Source: JBECKR01 sp040235415 (lineage in GTDB: Bacteria; Acidobacteriota; Polarisedimenticolia; Polarisedimenticolales; Polarisedimenticolaceae). Taken from it: a stretch of DNA of 21,398 bases. Position 1 is the stretch's first letter, and every line of letters begins with the position of its first letter. The notes under the pieces were generated by a model that searched no databases, had not been told where the DNA came from, and worked only from the letters and a program-made list of their open reading frames with translations. The position numbers and the translations under genes were made by a program. Shown here in pieces: positions 7,452 to 14,870 of this stretch. The stretch spans positions 1 to 21,398 of the forward strand of contig JBECKR010000275.1 in assembly GCA_040235415.1 (NCBI GenBank), read 5' to 3'.

Positions 7452-8909
7452 CTACTGCCGCGCGGGAACCGTGAGGGCCTGCCCGGGGTGGATGACGTAG
7501 CTCGGCGGGCGGATGCCGTTGAGCTCGGCGATCTCCCGGACCGAGCTGCGGTGCTCGAGCGCGATCGTCGCGAGCGTGTCCCCGGCGCGCACGACGTAGC
7601 GGACGACCTCGGGCTTCGCGGGGTAGTCCGCGTCGTGGAGCTTACGCGCGAGGACCATCGGCGGGGCGCCCTCGGCGCAGCGTTCGGCGTACGCCCCGAC
7701 GACCGCGGTGGGAAGCTCGATGCGCGACCCGGCCGGTATGCGATCGCTCGGCGACAGGTCGGGATTGAGGTTGCGCATCGTACGGAACCAGCCGTCGTCG
7801 CCCGGCGGGCTGCCGAGGCAGACCGCGAGCTCGCCCAGGGACGCGTCGGCCAGGAGCTTGACGCTCGTCGAGGTCGCTTCGGGGTCGTCGAAGCTCAGGC
7901 CGTACGCCTCGGGGTGGAGGAACAGCACCGCCGCGGCCATCACGCGCGGGACGTACAGCCGGGTCTCGACCGGGAGGGCGTAGTACACCCGCGGGTCCCA
8001 GAACGACGATCCCGGATGCCGGCGCCGGATCCGCCGCAGGCGCGTCTCCCCGACGTTGTACGCCGCGAGCGTCAGCTCGAGGTTGCCGCGGAACCGCCGG
8101 AGGTGGTCGACGAGGTAGCGCGCGTTGGCACGCGTGGCCCGCTCCGGGTCGAGGCGGGTGTCGAAGCCGTCGATCGTGCCCAAGCCGTAGCGCCGCGCCG
8201 TCTGCGGCATGAACTGCAGCGGTCCGGCCGCCCCGGCGCGCGAGTACGCGTGGACCTTCGCGCCGCTCTCGGTCGCCATCATCGCGAACAGCAGCGCCTC
8301 GGGAAGCCCTGCCTTCTCGTACGCGGGGGCGACCTCGGATCTCAGGAAGCGGTAGTTGCGGTACGCGTCGACGAGGTCGGGCCGCTTCCAGGTCAGCCAG
8401 ACGTTGAGCTGTGCCAGGACCTTGCGGTTCTCGAGCGGGACGAGATCGTCGAGGCTCGCGCCCTCGAGCAGCGACACGGGCTCGATCTCCGTCGAGTCCG
8501 CGGGCGTCTCGGAGTCGTCGGGCTCGAGATCCGCCTCGGAAGCGTCGCCCGCGGGAGCGCCGTCGGCTCCTCCGGCCGACGCCGCGCGCGGCGCGTCGTC
8601 CTCCTTGACCGCGAGCTCTTGGAGCGACGCGATCCGCAGGCCGTCGTCGCACCCCGGGGTCCGCGCGCACTCGCGCATCGCGACCGTCAGACGCGTGGAC
8701 GCCGCGGCGAGCAGGTTCTCGCCCGAGACGTCGTCGCCCGACAGGATCAGCTCGAGCGCGGTCTCGTAGTCCTCTCTCGCCTCCACGATCCGCCCGTACA
8801 CCCCGTCGACATCGGGCGGAAGGGTGCGCTCGTGACTGCACGACGTCAGACACAGCGGGAGGAGGAGCGACGCGAGCCGGGCGCGTCGGCGACGGGTTCG
8901 AGAGCTCAC
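7452..8909 (-). CDS. LysM-containing lytic transglycosylase lipoprotein (MltD-like)
   Basis: The protein cleaves the glycan strands of peptidoglycan, probably from a membrane anchor in the periplasm. From the GTG at 8909 it has 485 residues: an Arg-rich n-region, hydrophobic core and lipobox LTSC (Cys24), then an acidic Ala-rich linker (about residues 100-150). The SLT domain (about 185-320) has catalytic Glu214 in MMATESGAKVHAYSRAGAAG, then PLQFMPQTARRYGL and TLAAYNVGET. A degenerate LysM-like stretch is followed by a clear C-terminal LysM (about 435-485: YVVRAGDTLATIALEHRSS). This order matches MltD-type enzymes. An alternative GTG at 8951 overlaps the stop of the upstream oxidoreductase gene as GTGA, the usual sign of translational coupling, but would give a 26-residue n-region. 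I prefer 8909 for its textbook lipoprotein signal; neither start has a strong SD. Confidence 0.88.
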   Translation of the reverse strand: MSSRTRRRRARLASLLLPLCLTSCSHERTLPPDVDGVYGRIVEAREDYETALELILSGDDVSGENLLAAASTRLTVAMRECARTPGCDDGLRIASLQELAVKEDDAPRAASAGGADGAPAGDASEADLEPDDSETPADSTEIEPVSLLEGASLDDLVPLENRKVLAQLNVWLTWKRPDLVDAYRNYRFLRSEVAPAYEKAGLPEALLFAMMATESGAKVHAYSRAGAAGPLQFMPQTARRYGLGTIDGFDTRLDPERATRANARYLVDHLRRFRGNLELTLAAYNVGETRLRRIRRRHPGSSFWDPRVYYALPVETRLYVPRVMAAAVLFLHPEAYGLSFDDPEATSTSVKLLADASLGELAVCLGSPPGDDGWFRTMRNLNPDLSPSDRIPAGSRIELPTAVVGAYAERCAEGAPPMVLARKLHDADYPAKPEVVRYVVRAGDTLATIALEHRSSVREIAELNGIRPPSYVIHPGQALTVPARQ

Positions 8910-8947
8910 GAGGTCAACATAGGGCGGCTCCCCGGCGGGGCAAGCCG

Positions 8948-11092
8948 TCACGCCGCGGCGAGGTCGAACGGCAGCGTTCGCAGTCGCTTACCGGTTGCCG
9001 CGCATACCGCGTTCGCGACCGCGGGGGCGATCGGCGGCAGCGGCGGCTCGCCGAGGCCGCCGGGAGGTGCCTCGCTCGGGACGAGCACCGCGACGATCTC
9101 CGGCATCTCGTGGATCGCGAGCGTGGGGAAATCGTCGAAGTTCCCCTGCTCGACGCGGCCGCCCGAGACCGTGATGCGCTGCTTCAGCGCCGCCGAGAGG
9201 CCGTACGCGATCGCGCCCTCGATCTGGGCCGTCGCGAGGTCGGGGTTGATCACGCGTCCGCAGTCGACCGCGCAGAATACGCGCTCGACGCGGACCGCGC
9301 CGTCCCGCACGACGACGTCAGCGATCTGCGCGGTGTACGCGCCGTAGCCGGAGTGGAACGCGACGCCGCGGCCTCGCTCGCCGTCGCGCGGCCCCGCCCA
9401 GCCCGCGCGCTTCGCGACGGTCTCGAGGACGTGCGCGAGCCGCGCGTGATCGACGGAGAAGCCGGCCGGGGCGCGCTCTCGCGCGCGGCGCAGGAGATCG
9501 AGCCGCGCCTCGACCGGATCGAGATCGCCGGCCGCGATCAGCTCGTCGAGGAACGCCTGCACGACGAACGGGTTCTGCGAGTTCACGGTCGCGCGCCATG
9601 CGCCGCGCGGCAGGATCCACGGCACGTGGGTGTACTCGACACGGTAGTCCGGGACGGCGAGCGCGGGGAAGTCGTCCGGCACGAAGCGCCGCTCGAAGGT
9701 GTTGAGGATGTGCCACGACCACGCCTTCGGGAGTCCGTCCGGGCCGATTCCGCCGCGCAGGACGTGGTGGCTCGACGGGCGATAGCGATCGTGCCGGACG
9801 TCGTCCTCGCGGGTCCACACCACCTGCACGGGGCCCTCGACCTCACGGGCGACCTTCGCCGCCTCGAGCTCGACGTCGGCGGCGAGCCGCCGCCCGAACG
9901 CGCCGCCGGTGAGGGCGACGTGCACCGTGACGTCGCGCGGGCGCAGGCCGAGCTCGTCCGCCACGACCGCCTGGACGTACTGCGGGTTCTGCGTCGGGCT
10001 CCACACCGTGCAGCGCCCGCGCTCGACGTGCACCACGCAGTTCATCGGCTCCATCGGCGTGTGCGCCAGGAACGGCAGCTCGTACACCGCCTCGACGACG
10101 TGCGCGGCGGCGGCGAGAGCGGGCTCGACGTCGCCGTCGTCGCGCACGACGTCGCCCCTCCGGCCCGCGAGCTCCCGGAATCGCACCCGCAGCGCGTCGG
10201 TCGACGCGTCGAGGTTCGGGCCGGGGTCCCATGCGACGCGGAGAGCGCGCGCGCCGCGCATCGCGGTCCAGGTGTCGTCGGCCACGACCGCGACCCCGGC
10301 CGCGTGCGGGAACGGCTTCTCGATCGCATCGAGCGTCACCACCGCGCCGACGCCCGGGATCGCCTTGGCGGCCGCGGCGTCGAGCGAGCGCAGCCGCCCG
10401 CCGTAGTACGGGCAGCGCGCGACCGCGGCGTAGCGCTGACCGGGAACCCGCGTGTCGGAGCCGTACGTCGCGGAGCCGTCGACGATCGCCGGCGCGTCGA
10501 TGCGAGGCACGCTCGTGCCGACGAGCCGGTAGTCCGCGGGGTCCTTGAGCGGCACCCGCTCGGGGTCGGGCGAGGGCAGGGCGGCCGCGGCGTCGACGAG
10601 CTCGCGGTACGGCGCCCGGCGTCCGCTCGCGTCGTGCACGACGGCACCCCGCTCGGTGCGGCATCCCGCGGGATCGACCCCGAACGAGCGCGCCGCCGCC
10701 TCGACGAGGAGCTCCCGCGCGACCGCGCCGGCGCGTCGCAGCGGTTCCCACAGCTCGCGGATGCTGAGGCTCCCGCCGGTCATCTGGCTGCCGTAGCGCT
10801 CGTCCGCCGCGGCGTCGGCCTGCCGCACGACGACGCTCGCCCAGTCGACGTCGAGCTCCTCGGCGGCGATCATCGCGAGGCCGGTGCGCGAACCCTGGCC
10901 CATCTCGGTCCGCGAGACCACGACGGTAACGCCGCCCTCGGGCGAGATCTCGAGGAACACGCCGGGCACGAACGGGTCGCCGGGCCGGTGCGGCGCGGTC
11001 CCGCGGCATCCGGCGGCGAGGATCAGGCCGCCGCCCGCGAGCCCGGTCCATCGCAGGAACTCGCGCCTCGAGATCGACTCGACCGGGTCCAT
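8948..11092 (-). CDS. Tat-exported molybdopterin-dependent oxidoreductase large subunit (IorB type, xanthine dehydrogenase family)
   Basis: This 714-residue protein resembles the large subunit of isoquinoline 1-oxidoreductase and related aldehyde or N-heterocycle hydroxylases. It binds molybdenum cofactor and inserts oxygen from water. The N-terminus has a twin-arginine motif (SRREFLRWTGLAGGG), so it should be folded with cofactor and then exported; a Cys in ILAAGC could allow lipidation. Family motifs include EMGQGSRTGLAMIAAEELDV, SQMTGGSLSIRE, PMEPMNCVV, TGGAFGRRLAADVELEAA, RGAWRATVNSQNPFVVQAF, VDCGRVINPD and the C-terminal GGLGEPPLPPIAPAVANA, where Glu is the expected catalytic base. GGAGGAGG lies directly upstream of the ATG at 11092. 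The usual small 2Fe-2S subunit (IorA/CoxS type) is not adjacent: downstream is a lytic transglycosylase, upstream a divergent reductase. The substrate is unknown. Confidence 0.9.
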   Translation of the reverse strand: MDPVESISRREFLRWTGLAGGGLILAAGCRGTAPHRPGDPFVPGVFLEISPEGGVTVVVSRTEMGQGSRTGLAMIAAEELDVDWASVVVRQADAAADERYGSQMTGGSLSIRELWEPLRRAGAVARELLVEAAARSFGVDPAGCRTERGAVVHDASGRRAPYRELVDAAAALPSPDPERVPLKDPADYRLVGTSVPRIDAPAIVDGSATYGSDTRVPGQRYAAVARCPYYGGRLRSLDAAAAKAIPGVGAVVTLDAIEKPFPHAAGVAVVADDTWTAMRGARALRVAWDPGPNLDASTDALRVRFRELAGRRGDVVRDDGDVEPALAAAAHVVEAVYELPFLAHTPMEPMNCVVHVERGRCTVWSPTQNPQYVQAVVADELGLRPRDVTVHVALTGGAFGRRLAADVELEAAKVAREVEGPVQVVWTREDDVRHDRYRPSSHHVLRGGIGPDGLPKAWSWHILNTFERRFVPDDFPALAVPDYRVEYTHVPWILPRGAWRATVNSQNPFVVQAFLDELIAAGDLDPVEARLDLLRRARERAPAGFSVDHARLAHVLETVAKRAGWAGPRDGERGRGVAFHSGYGAYTAQIADVVVRDGAVRVERVFCAVDCGRVINPDLATAQIEGAIAYGLSAALKQRITVSGGRVEQGNFDDFPTLAIHEMPEIVAVLVPSEAPPGGLGEPPLPPIAPAVANAVCAATGKRLRTLPFDLAAA

Positions 11093-11121
11093 CGCGGCCT
11101 CCTCCGCCTGCCTCGCTCGCG

Positions 11122-11127
11122 ATTGTA
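11122..11127 (-). promoter_or_regulatory. Putative -10 element for the IorB-type gene
   Basis: TACAAT on the minus strand, 29 bases upstream of the ATG at 11092, lies in the 71-base divergent gap to the acrylyl-CoA reductase gene. It is the same hexamer as before the Asp-box gene. No recognisable -35 is placed 16-18 bases before it. Confidence 0.35.
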
Positions 11128-11163
11128 GTCGACCTTCCCGGACCGGATTGTTACCCTCTTCGC

Positions 11164-12162
11164 ATGATGCCCGATACGAGTTTCCGTGCCCTCGTCGTGC
11201 GCGAGGGCGAGGGCGGCGCCTTCACCCGCGCGATCGAGGACCGCCGGATCGAGGACCTTCCCGCCGGCGACGTCCTGGTCGAGGTCGCGTACTCGTCGCT
11301 GAACTACAAGGACGCGCTCTCCGCGACCGGCAACCGTGGCGTGACGCGACGCTACCCGCACACCCCCGGGATCGACGCCGCCGGCGCCGTGGCGGAGTCC
11401 GCGGTCGACGCGTTCTCCCCGGGAGACCGGGTCGTCGTCATCGGCCACGACCTCGGGATGAACACGCCCGGCGGCTTCGGCCGCTACATCCGGGTCCCGG
11501 CCGAATGGGTCGTGAAGCTCCCGCGGGGATTGGCGCCGCGCGACAGCATGGTCTACGGGACCGCGGGGTTCACCGCGGCGATGTCGGTCGACGCGATCGA
11601 GCGGCACGGCGTCGGACCGGACCGCGGACCGGCGCTCGTGACCGGTGCGACGGGCGGGGTCGGCTGCATGGCGGTCGGCATCCTGGCGCGGGCGGGGTAC
11701 GAGGTCGTGGCCGCGACCGGAAAGGCGGACGCGGCGGAGTTCCTCGAAGGTCTCGGCGCGCGTCGCGTCGTGCCGCGCGAGGAGGTCGTGGACACGTCGC
11801 GACCGCTGCTCAAGGCGCGCTGGTCCGCGGTCGTCGACTGCGTCGGCGGCGACACGCTCGCCTCGGCGCTCGCCGCCACCGATCACGGCGGCGCCGTCGC
11901 AGCGTGCGGCCTCGTCGGCTCGCCGCAGCTAGCGACGACCGTGTTCCCGTTCATCCTGCGCGCCGTGGCGCTCTTCGGCATCGACTCGGCGCACTGCGAC
12001 GCGGCCTACCGCCGCCGGATCTGGGACCGCATCGCGGGCGAGTGGAGGATCCGGAACCTCGACACCGCCGCCCGCGAGTGCCCGCTCGACGCGCTCGACC
12101 CCGAGTTCGACCGGATCCTCGCCGGCGGCCAGCGCGGCCGCGTCGTGGTGCGGGTCGGCTGA
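11164..12162 (+). CDS. acuI: Acrylyl-CoA reductase / YhdH-YhfP family quinone oxidoreductase
   Basis: This 332-residue medium-chain dehydrogenase/reductase has no structural zinc site. Known AcuI/YhdH proteins reduce acryloyl-CoA to propionyl-CoA with NADPH, detoxifying this reactive intermediate. Visible family marks are SSLNYKDALSATGNRGVTRR near residues 43-62, PHTPGIDAAG, GMNTPGGFGRYIRVPAEWVV, YGTAGFTAAMSV, the nucleotide-binding VTGATGGVGCMAV (about 159-171), KADAAEFLEGLGA and DCVGGDTLASAL. The ATG at 11164 has no SD and only a short leader, and an adjacent ATG at 11167 is also possible; a leaderless or weakly initiated message is conceivable. It stands alone, divergent from the IorB-type gene. 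Its last 234 bases lie antisense to the reading frame of the convergent HELAH protein gene. Confidence 0.88.
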   Translation: MMPDTSFRALVVREGEGGAFTRAIEDRRIEDLPAGDVLVEVAYSSLNYKDALSATGNRGVTRRYPHTPGIDAAGAVAESAVDAFSPGDRVVVIGHDLGMNTPGGFGRYIRVPAEWVVKLPRGLAPRDSMVYGTAGFTAAMSVDAIERHGVGPDRGPALVTGATGGVGCMAVGILARAGYEVVAATGKADAAEFLEGLGARRVVPREEVVDTSRPLLKARWSAVVDCVGGDTLASALAATDHGGAVAACGLVGSPQLATTVFPFILRAVALFGIDSAHCDAAYRRRIWDRIAGEWRIRNLDTAARECPLDALDPEFDRILAGGQRGRVVVRVG

Positions 12163-12759
12163 GCCGGTCAGCGCGCGCCGGAGCGCTCCCGCCGCCGTCG
12201 ATGCCGCGAGACGTTCGGGCAGCGGTCCCGGCGCGCGCCGGCGCCGGCGCCGACCGGGCGGGCCGCGCTCGGACGCCACGACGAGCTCGACCGCCCGCGC
12301 GAGATGCTCCTCGTCGCGAGGCTCGTCCGAGCCGGGTCCGCCGTCAAGCCGCAGCACGACGTGAGCCAGCTCGTGCGCCAGCAGTGCGAGCTTGACGTCG
12401 TCGACGACGTTCGGAGGCAGCACGATCTCGCCGGAGACCGCGACGACGCGGTACTCGCGCCCGTGGCTGCGCCAAGTGACGCCCCGGCGCAGCGAGAGGC
12501 GGGAGAACGCGCGAACCGCCGTCGACGGGGGATAGCGCAGGACGATGCGCAGGCTCGTCATCGGCGCCGCGCGGACCGCTTCCACGAGCCCGGCCAAGGT
12601 CGCCGATTGCCGCACGCCGCGCTCCACCGCGGGGCGGAGTCCGGCATCCATGTCGATCGTCCCGTCGGAGGTCGAAAAAGGGCCGCCGGTGACGCCCGCG
12701 TGGAGCGCCCCGGCGGCAAGGAGCAAGAGGAGAGTGAGTGGGGTTCCGTGGCCACGCAT
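11929..12759 (-). CDS. Secreted HELAH-motif (zinc metallopeptidase-like) protein, paralog 1
   Basis: The frame encodes 276 residues. A signal peptide (MRGHGTPLTLLLLLAAGALHA) is followed by a domain with no family I can name. Residues 125-138 read ALLAHELAHVVLRL, an HExxH zinc-binding and catalytic motif (His129, Glu130, His133). A conserved Glu pair in DEEHLARAVE (150-151) could supply a third ligand, as in gluzincin-like or SprT/ImmA-like peptidases; that is inference. It aligns without a gap to the protein at 14871-15482 (about 58% identity by my hand count over residues 25-166, and again at PLP, residues 179-181). The paralog ends at residue 203. Here the frame continues about 73 residues, all antisense to the end of the acrylyl-CoA reductase gene, so this tail is probably a result of stop-codon loss or an indel. 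It is divergent from the regulator gene at 12954. Confidence 0.7.
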   Translation of the reverse strand: MRGHGTPLTLLLLLAAGALHAGVTGGPFSTSDGTIDMDAGLRPAVERGVRQSATLAGLVEAVRAAPMTSLRIVLRYPPSTAVRAFSRLSLRRGVTWRSHGREYRVVAVSGEIVLPPNVVDDVKLALLAHELAHVVLRLDGGPGSDEPRDEEHLARAVELVVASERGPPGRRRRRRAPGPLPERLAASTAAGALRRALTGSADPHHDAAALAAGEDPVELGVERVERALAGGGVEVPDPPLARDAVPDPAAVGRVAVRRVDAEERHGAQDEREHGRR

Positions 12760-12812
12760 GCTCCCAGGAGACGCCGGATCCGACCTCGTTTCCGTGCCCC
12801 GAGCCGCATCAT

Positions 12813-12860
12813 CGAGTCATTCCCAGATCACCTGTCAAGCCTCGGTAAAACAATGACTTG
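12813..12860. promoter_or_regulatory. Candidate operator: 9-bp inverted repeat between HELAH paralog 1 and the regulator
   Basis: CGAGTCATT (12813-12821) is followed after 30 bases by AATGACTTG (12852-12860), matching the reverse complement at 8 of 9 positions. It sits in the relatively AT-rich centre of the 194-base divergent region, and a minus-strand TTGACA lies between the arms. The position suits a dimeric regulator acting on both genes, possibly the winged-helix protein encoded next door. This is a pattern-based inference. Confidence 0.35.
12833..12838 (-). promoter_or_regulatory. Putative -35 element for HELAH paralog 1
   Basis: TTGACA, a perfect -35 consensus on the minus strand, lies about 75 bases upstream of the start at 12759. 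The best -10 partner is GATGAT (12813-12808) at a long 19-base spacing, so the promoter would be weak or activator-dependent. Confidence 0.3.
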
Positions 12861-12909
12861 TCGAGCGAGTTGTCCTGCTCGCCGGCGGGACGGCGGCGGC
12901 CTCGGGCGC

Positions 12910-12915
12910 TAGAAT
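12910..12915 (+). promoter_or_regulatory. Putative -10 element for the winged-helix/TPR regulator gene
   Basis: TAGAAT (5 of 6 to TATAAT) lies 38 bases before the ATG at 12954. There is no -35-like hexamer at normal spacing. Confidence 0.3.
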
Positions 12916-12953
12916 CCCGGGGCCGGGAAGGCAACGCCCGGGGGAGTGCCGCC

Positions 12954-14738
12954 ATGTCGGGTCGAATCGCGCGGGATCGCCGCGTCGTGCGGTTCGGAGT
13001 GTTCGAGGTCGATCTCGACGCCGGCGAACTCCGCCGGCGCGGGGCCCGCCGGCACTTGCCGCTTCAGCCGTTTCGCCTGCTCGAGAAGCTGATCGAGCGC
13101 CCCGGCGAGGTCGTGACGCGCCGGGACCTGCGGGCGATGCTGTGGCCCGACGAAACGCACGGAGATTTCGAGCACGGTCTGAACGCCGCGATGAACAAGC
13201 TGCGCCGGGCGCTCGGGGACTCCGCGACCAACCCTCGGTTCATCGAGACGCTCCCTCGGCGCGGTTACCGCTTCCTGGTCGAGACCTCCGGTCCGGCCGC
13301 GGTACGATCGCGCGCCACGCGCGTCATGCTCGCGGTCCTGCCGTTCGGCAACGCCAGCGGCGACCCCGCGCAGGATCTGTTCGCGGACGGGCTGACTCGG
13401 GAAATGACGATCCGGCTCGGCAGGATCTCACCGAAGCGACTCGGCGTCATCGCGAGCGCGCCCGCGCTTCGCCTCGAGGGGCGGTTCCGCGATCCCGGGC
13501 ACGCCGCACGCAAGCTCGGCGTCGACTTCGTCCTCGACGGCGACGTCCGGCGGTCGAACGGACGCATCCGGATCAGCGCTCAGCTGATCAACGCGACCGA
13601 TCACACGTCGACCTGGGCGGAGAGCTTCGATCGCGAGGTGCAGGACGAGTTCGACCTCCAACGAGAGATCGCGGCCCACGTGGCCGGGGCGCTCGCGCTG
13701 GAGTTCCTGCCGCCCCCGGACGGGACGACGTCCGCCACCCGGGACCCGGAGGCACGCGAGGCGATCCTGCTGGGACGGCATCATCTCAATCGCCGCAACC
13801 CGGACGGGCTCCTGAAGGCGCTGGCGTGCTGCCGCGAGGCGGTCTCCCGGGACCCGGAGGACGCGGAAGCCCACGCCTGCCTGGCGGAGGTCCGCGTGCT
13901 GTGCGCCGCCTACGGTCTCGTGCCTCCGGAACGCGCCCTGCCCGACGCGCGGGCCGAGGTGATTCGTGCGCTGACGCTCGACCCGACCGTGCCGGATGGC
14001 CACAGCGTCCTGGCCTCGATCCGGGACCGCTACGACTGGGACCGGGAGGAGGCGGACTCCGGTTTCGAGCGCGGTTTGGGCCTCGATCCGAACGGTGCGC
14101 TCGGAAGGCATCTTCGAGCGCAGTTCCTCTCGCACATCGGCCGTCACGACGAGGCGATCCGGGTCATCCGAGAGGCGCGCCGCCTCAGTCCGCTCTCGCT
14201 CGTCATCCGGAGCGAGGAGTCGTGTCTGCTGACCAACGCGCGCCGCTTCGACGAGGCGGTCGAGGCCGCCCGGCGGGCGCTCGATCTCGACGCCTCCTTC
14301 GCGGTCGCTCACCACTCGCTGTTCCGCGCGCTCCACGCTCTGGGCCGGCATCGCGAGGCGGTCCGGGCGGCACGGCGAGCCGTGGAGCTGGAGCCGCGGA
14401 TCCCGTACCTCCTGGCGGGCCTCGGCGTCGCCGAAGCCGCGGCGGGCAACCGTGAGCGGGCCGTGGCGGTGCTCGGGAATCTCGAGAGCCCGTGGCCCGA
14501 CGCCTACGTCTCCCCGATCCAGCGCGCGAGGGTGCGCTCCGCACTCGGCGATCGCGACGGGGCCCTCGACCTGATCGACCTCGCGGTGCGGGAACGCGCC
14601 TTCGAGGCGGTCGAGCTCGACACGGATCCGGAGTGGGACCCGCTGAGGGACGACGCGCGGTTCCAGGCGGCGCTCGTCGGAGTCGGACTGCGCCGACCGG
14701 CCGGCGCGCGCGCGCCGAGCCGCGCCTCGTCGGGGTGA
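12954..14738 (+). CDS. Winged-helix (OmpR/CadC-type)/TolB-like/TPR transcriptional regulator
   Basis: This 594-residue protein begins with a Trans_reg_C winged-helix domain (about residues 12-109: RFGVFEVDLDAGELRRRG, LQPFRLLEKLIERPGEVVTR, LNAAMNKLRRALGD, IETLPRRGYRFLVE). A TolB/FlgO-like domain follows (about 124-245: LAVLPFGNASGDPAQDLF, DFVLDGDVRRSNGRIRISAQ, STWAESFDRE), then a TPR array to the end. Unlike CadC or ToxR it has no transmembrane helix between the first two parts, so it is probably cytoplasmic, with the TPRs sensing a partner protein. The ATG at 12954 follows GGGGAG (12941-12946) at 7 bases; an upstream in-frame extension to 12858 has no such signal. It lies between two paralogous secreted HELAH-motif genes, divergent from one and convergent with the other, which makes them natural target candidates. 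It shares TolB-like and TPR organisation with the regulator at 1-1566 but uses a different N-terminal module. Confidence 0.88.
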   Translation: MSGRIARDRRVVRFGVFEVDLDAGELRRRGARRHLPLQPFRLLEKLIERPGEVVTRRDLRAMLWPDETHGDFEHGLNAAMNKLRRALGDSATNPRFIETLPRRGYRFLVETSGPAAVRSRATRVMLAVLPFGNASGDPAQDLFADGLTREMTIRLGRISPKRLGVIASAPALRLEGRFRDPGHAARKLGVDFVLDGDVRRSNGRIRISAQLINATDHTSTWAESFDREVQDEFDLQREIAAHVAGALALEFLPPPDGTTSATRDPEAREAILLGRHHLNRRNPDGLLKALACCREAVSRDPEDAEAHACLAEVRVLCAAYGLVPPERALPDARAEVIRALTLDPTVPDGHSVLASIRDRYDWDREEADSGFERGLGLDPNGALGRHLRAQFLSHIGRHDEAIRVIREARRLSPLSLVIRSEESCLLTNARRFDEAVEAARRALDLDASFAVAHHSLFRALHALGRHREAVRAARRAVELEPRIPYLLAGLGVAEAAAGNRERAVAVLGNLESPWPDAYVSPIQRARVRSALGDRDGALDLIDLAVRERAFEAVELDTDPEWDPLRDDARFQAALVGVGLRRPAGARAPSRASSG

Positions 14739-14870
14739 CGGTCCCCGCGACGAAGGCCGGAATCTCGGAGGGGGCGTCCTGGTGGAGCGCGTCGTGCCGG
14801 GAAGTCCGGCCGAGGCCGCGTCGTGGCGCGGCTCCGGGACCGACGCACGGCGATCCCGGCCCCCGAGCGC

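Noticed and set aside
7488..9347. Plus-strand open frame of 619 codons across the lytic transglycosylase gene
   Set aside because: Antisense shadow; the minus strand encodes SLT and LysM motifs in the same interval.
9110..11128. Plus-strand open frame of 672 codons opposite the oxidoreductase gene
   Set aside because: Antisense shadow without domains; the minus-strand frame has a Tat signal and molybdopterin-family motifs throughout.
12858..12953. Upstream extension of the winged-helix regulator to an in-frame start at 12858
   Set aside because: The added residues are not domain-like and would overlap the putative -10 and the operator-like repeat. The ATG at 12954 has a well-spaced GGGGAG.
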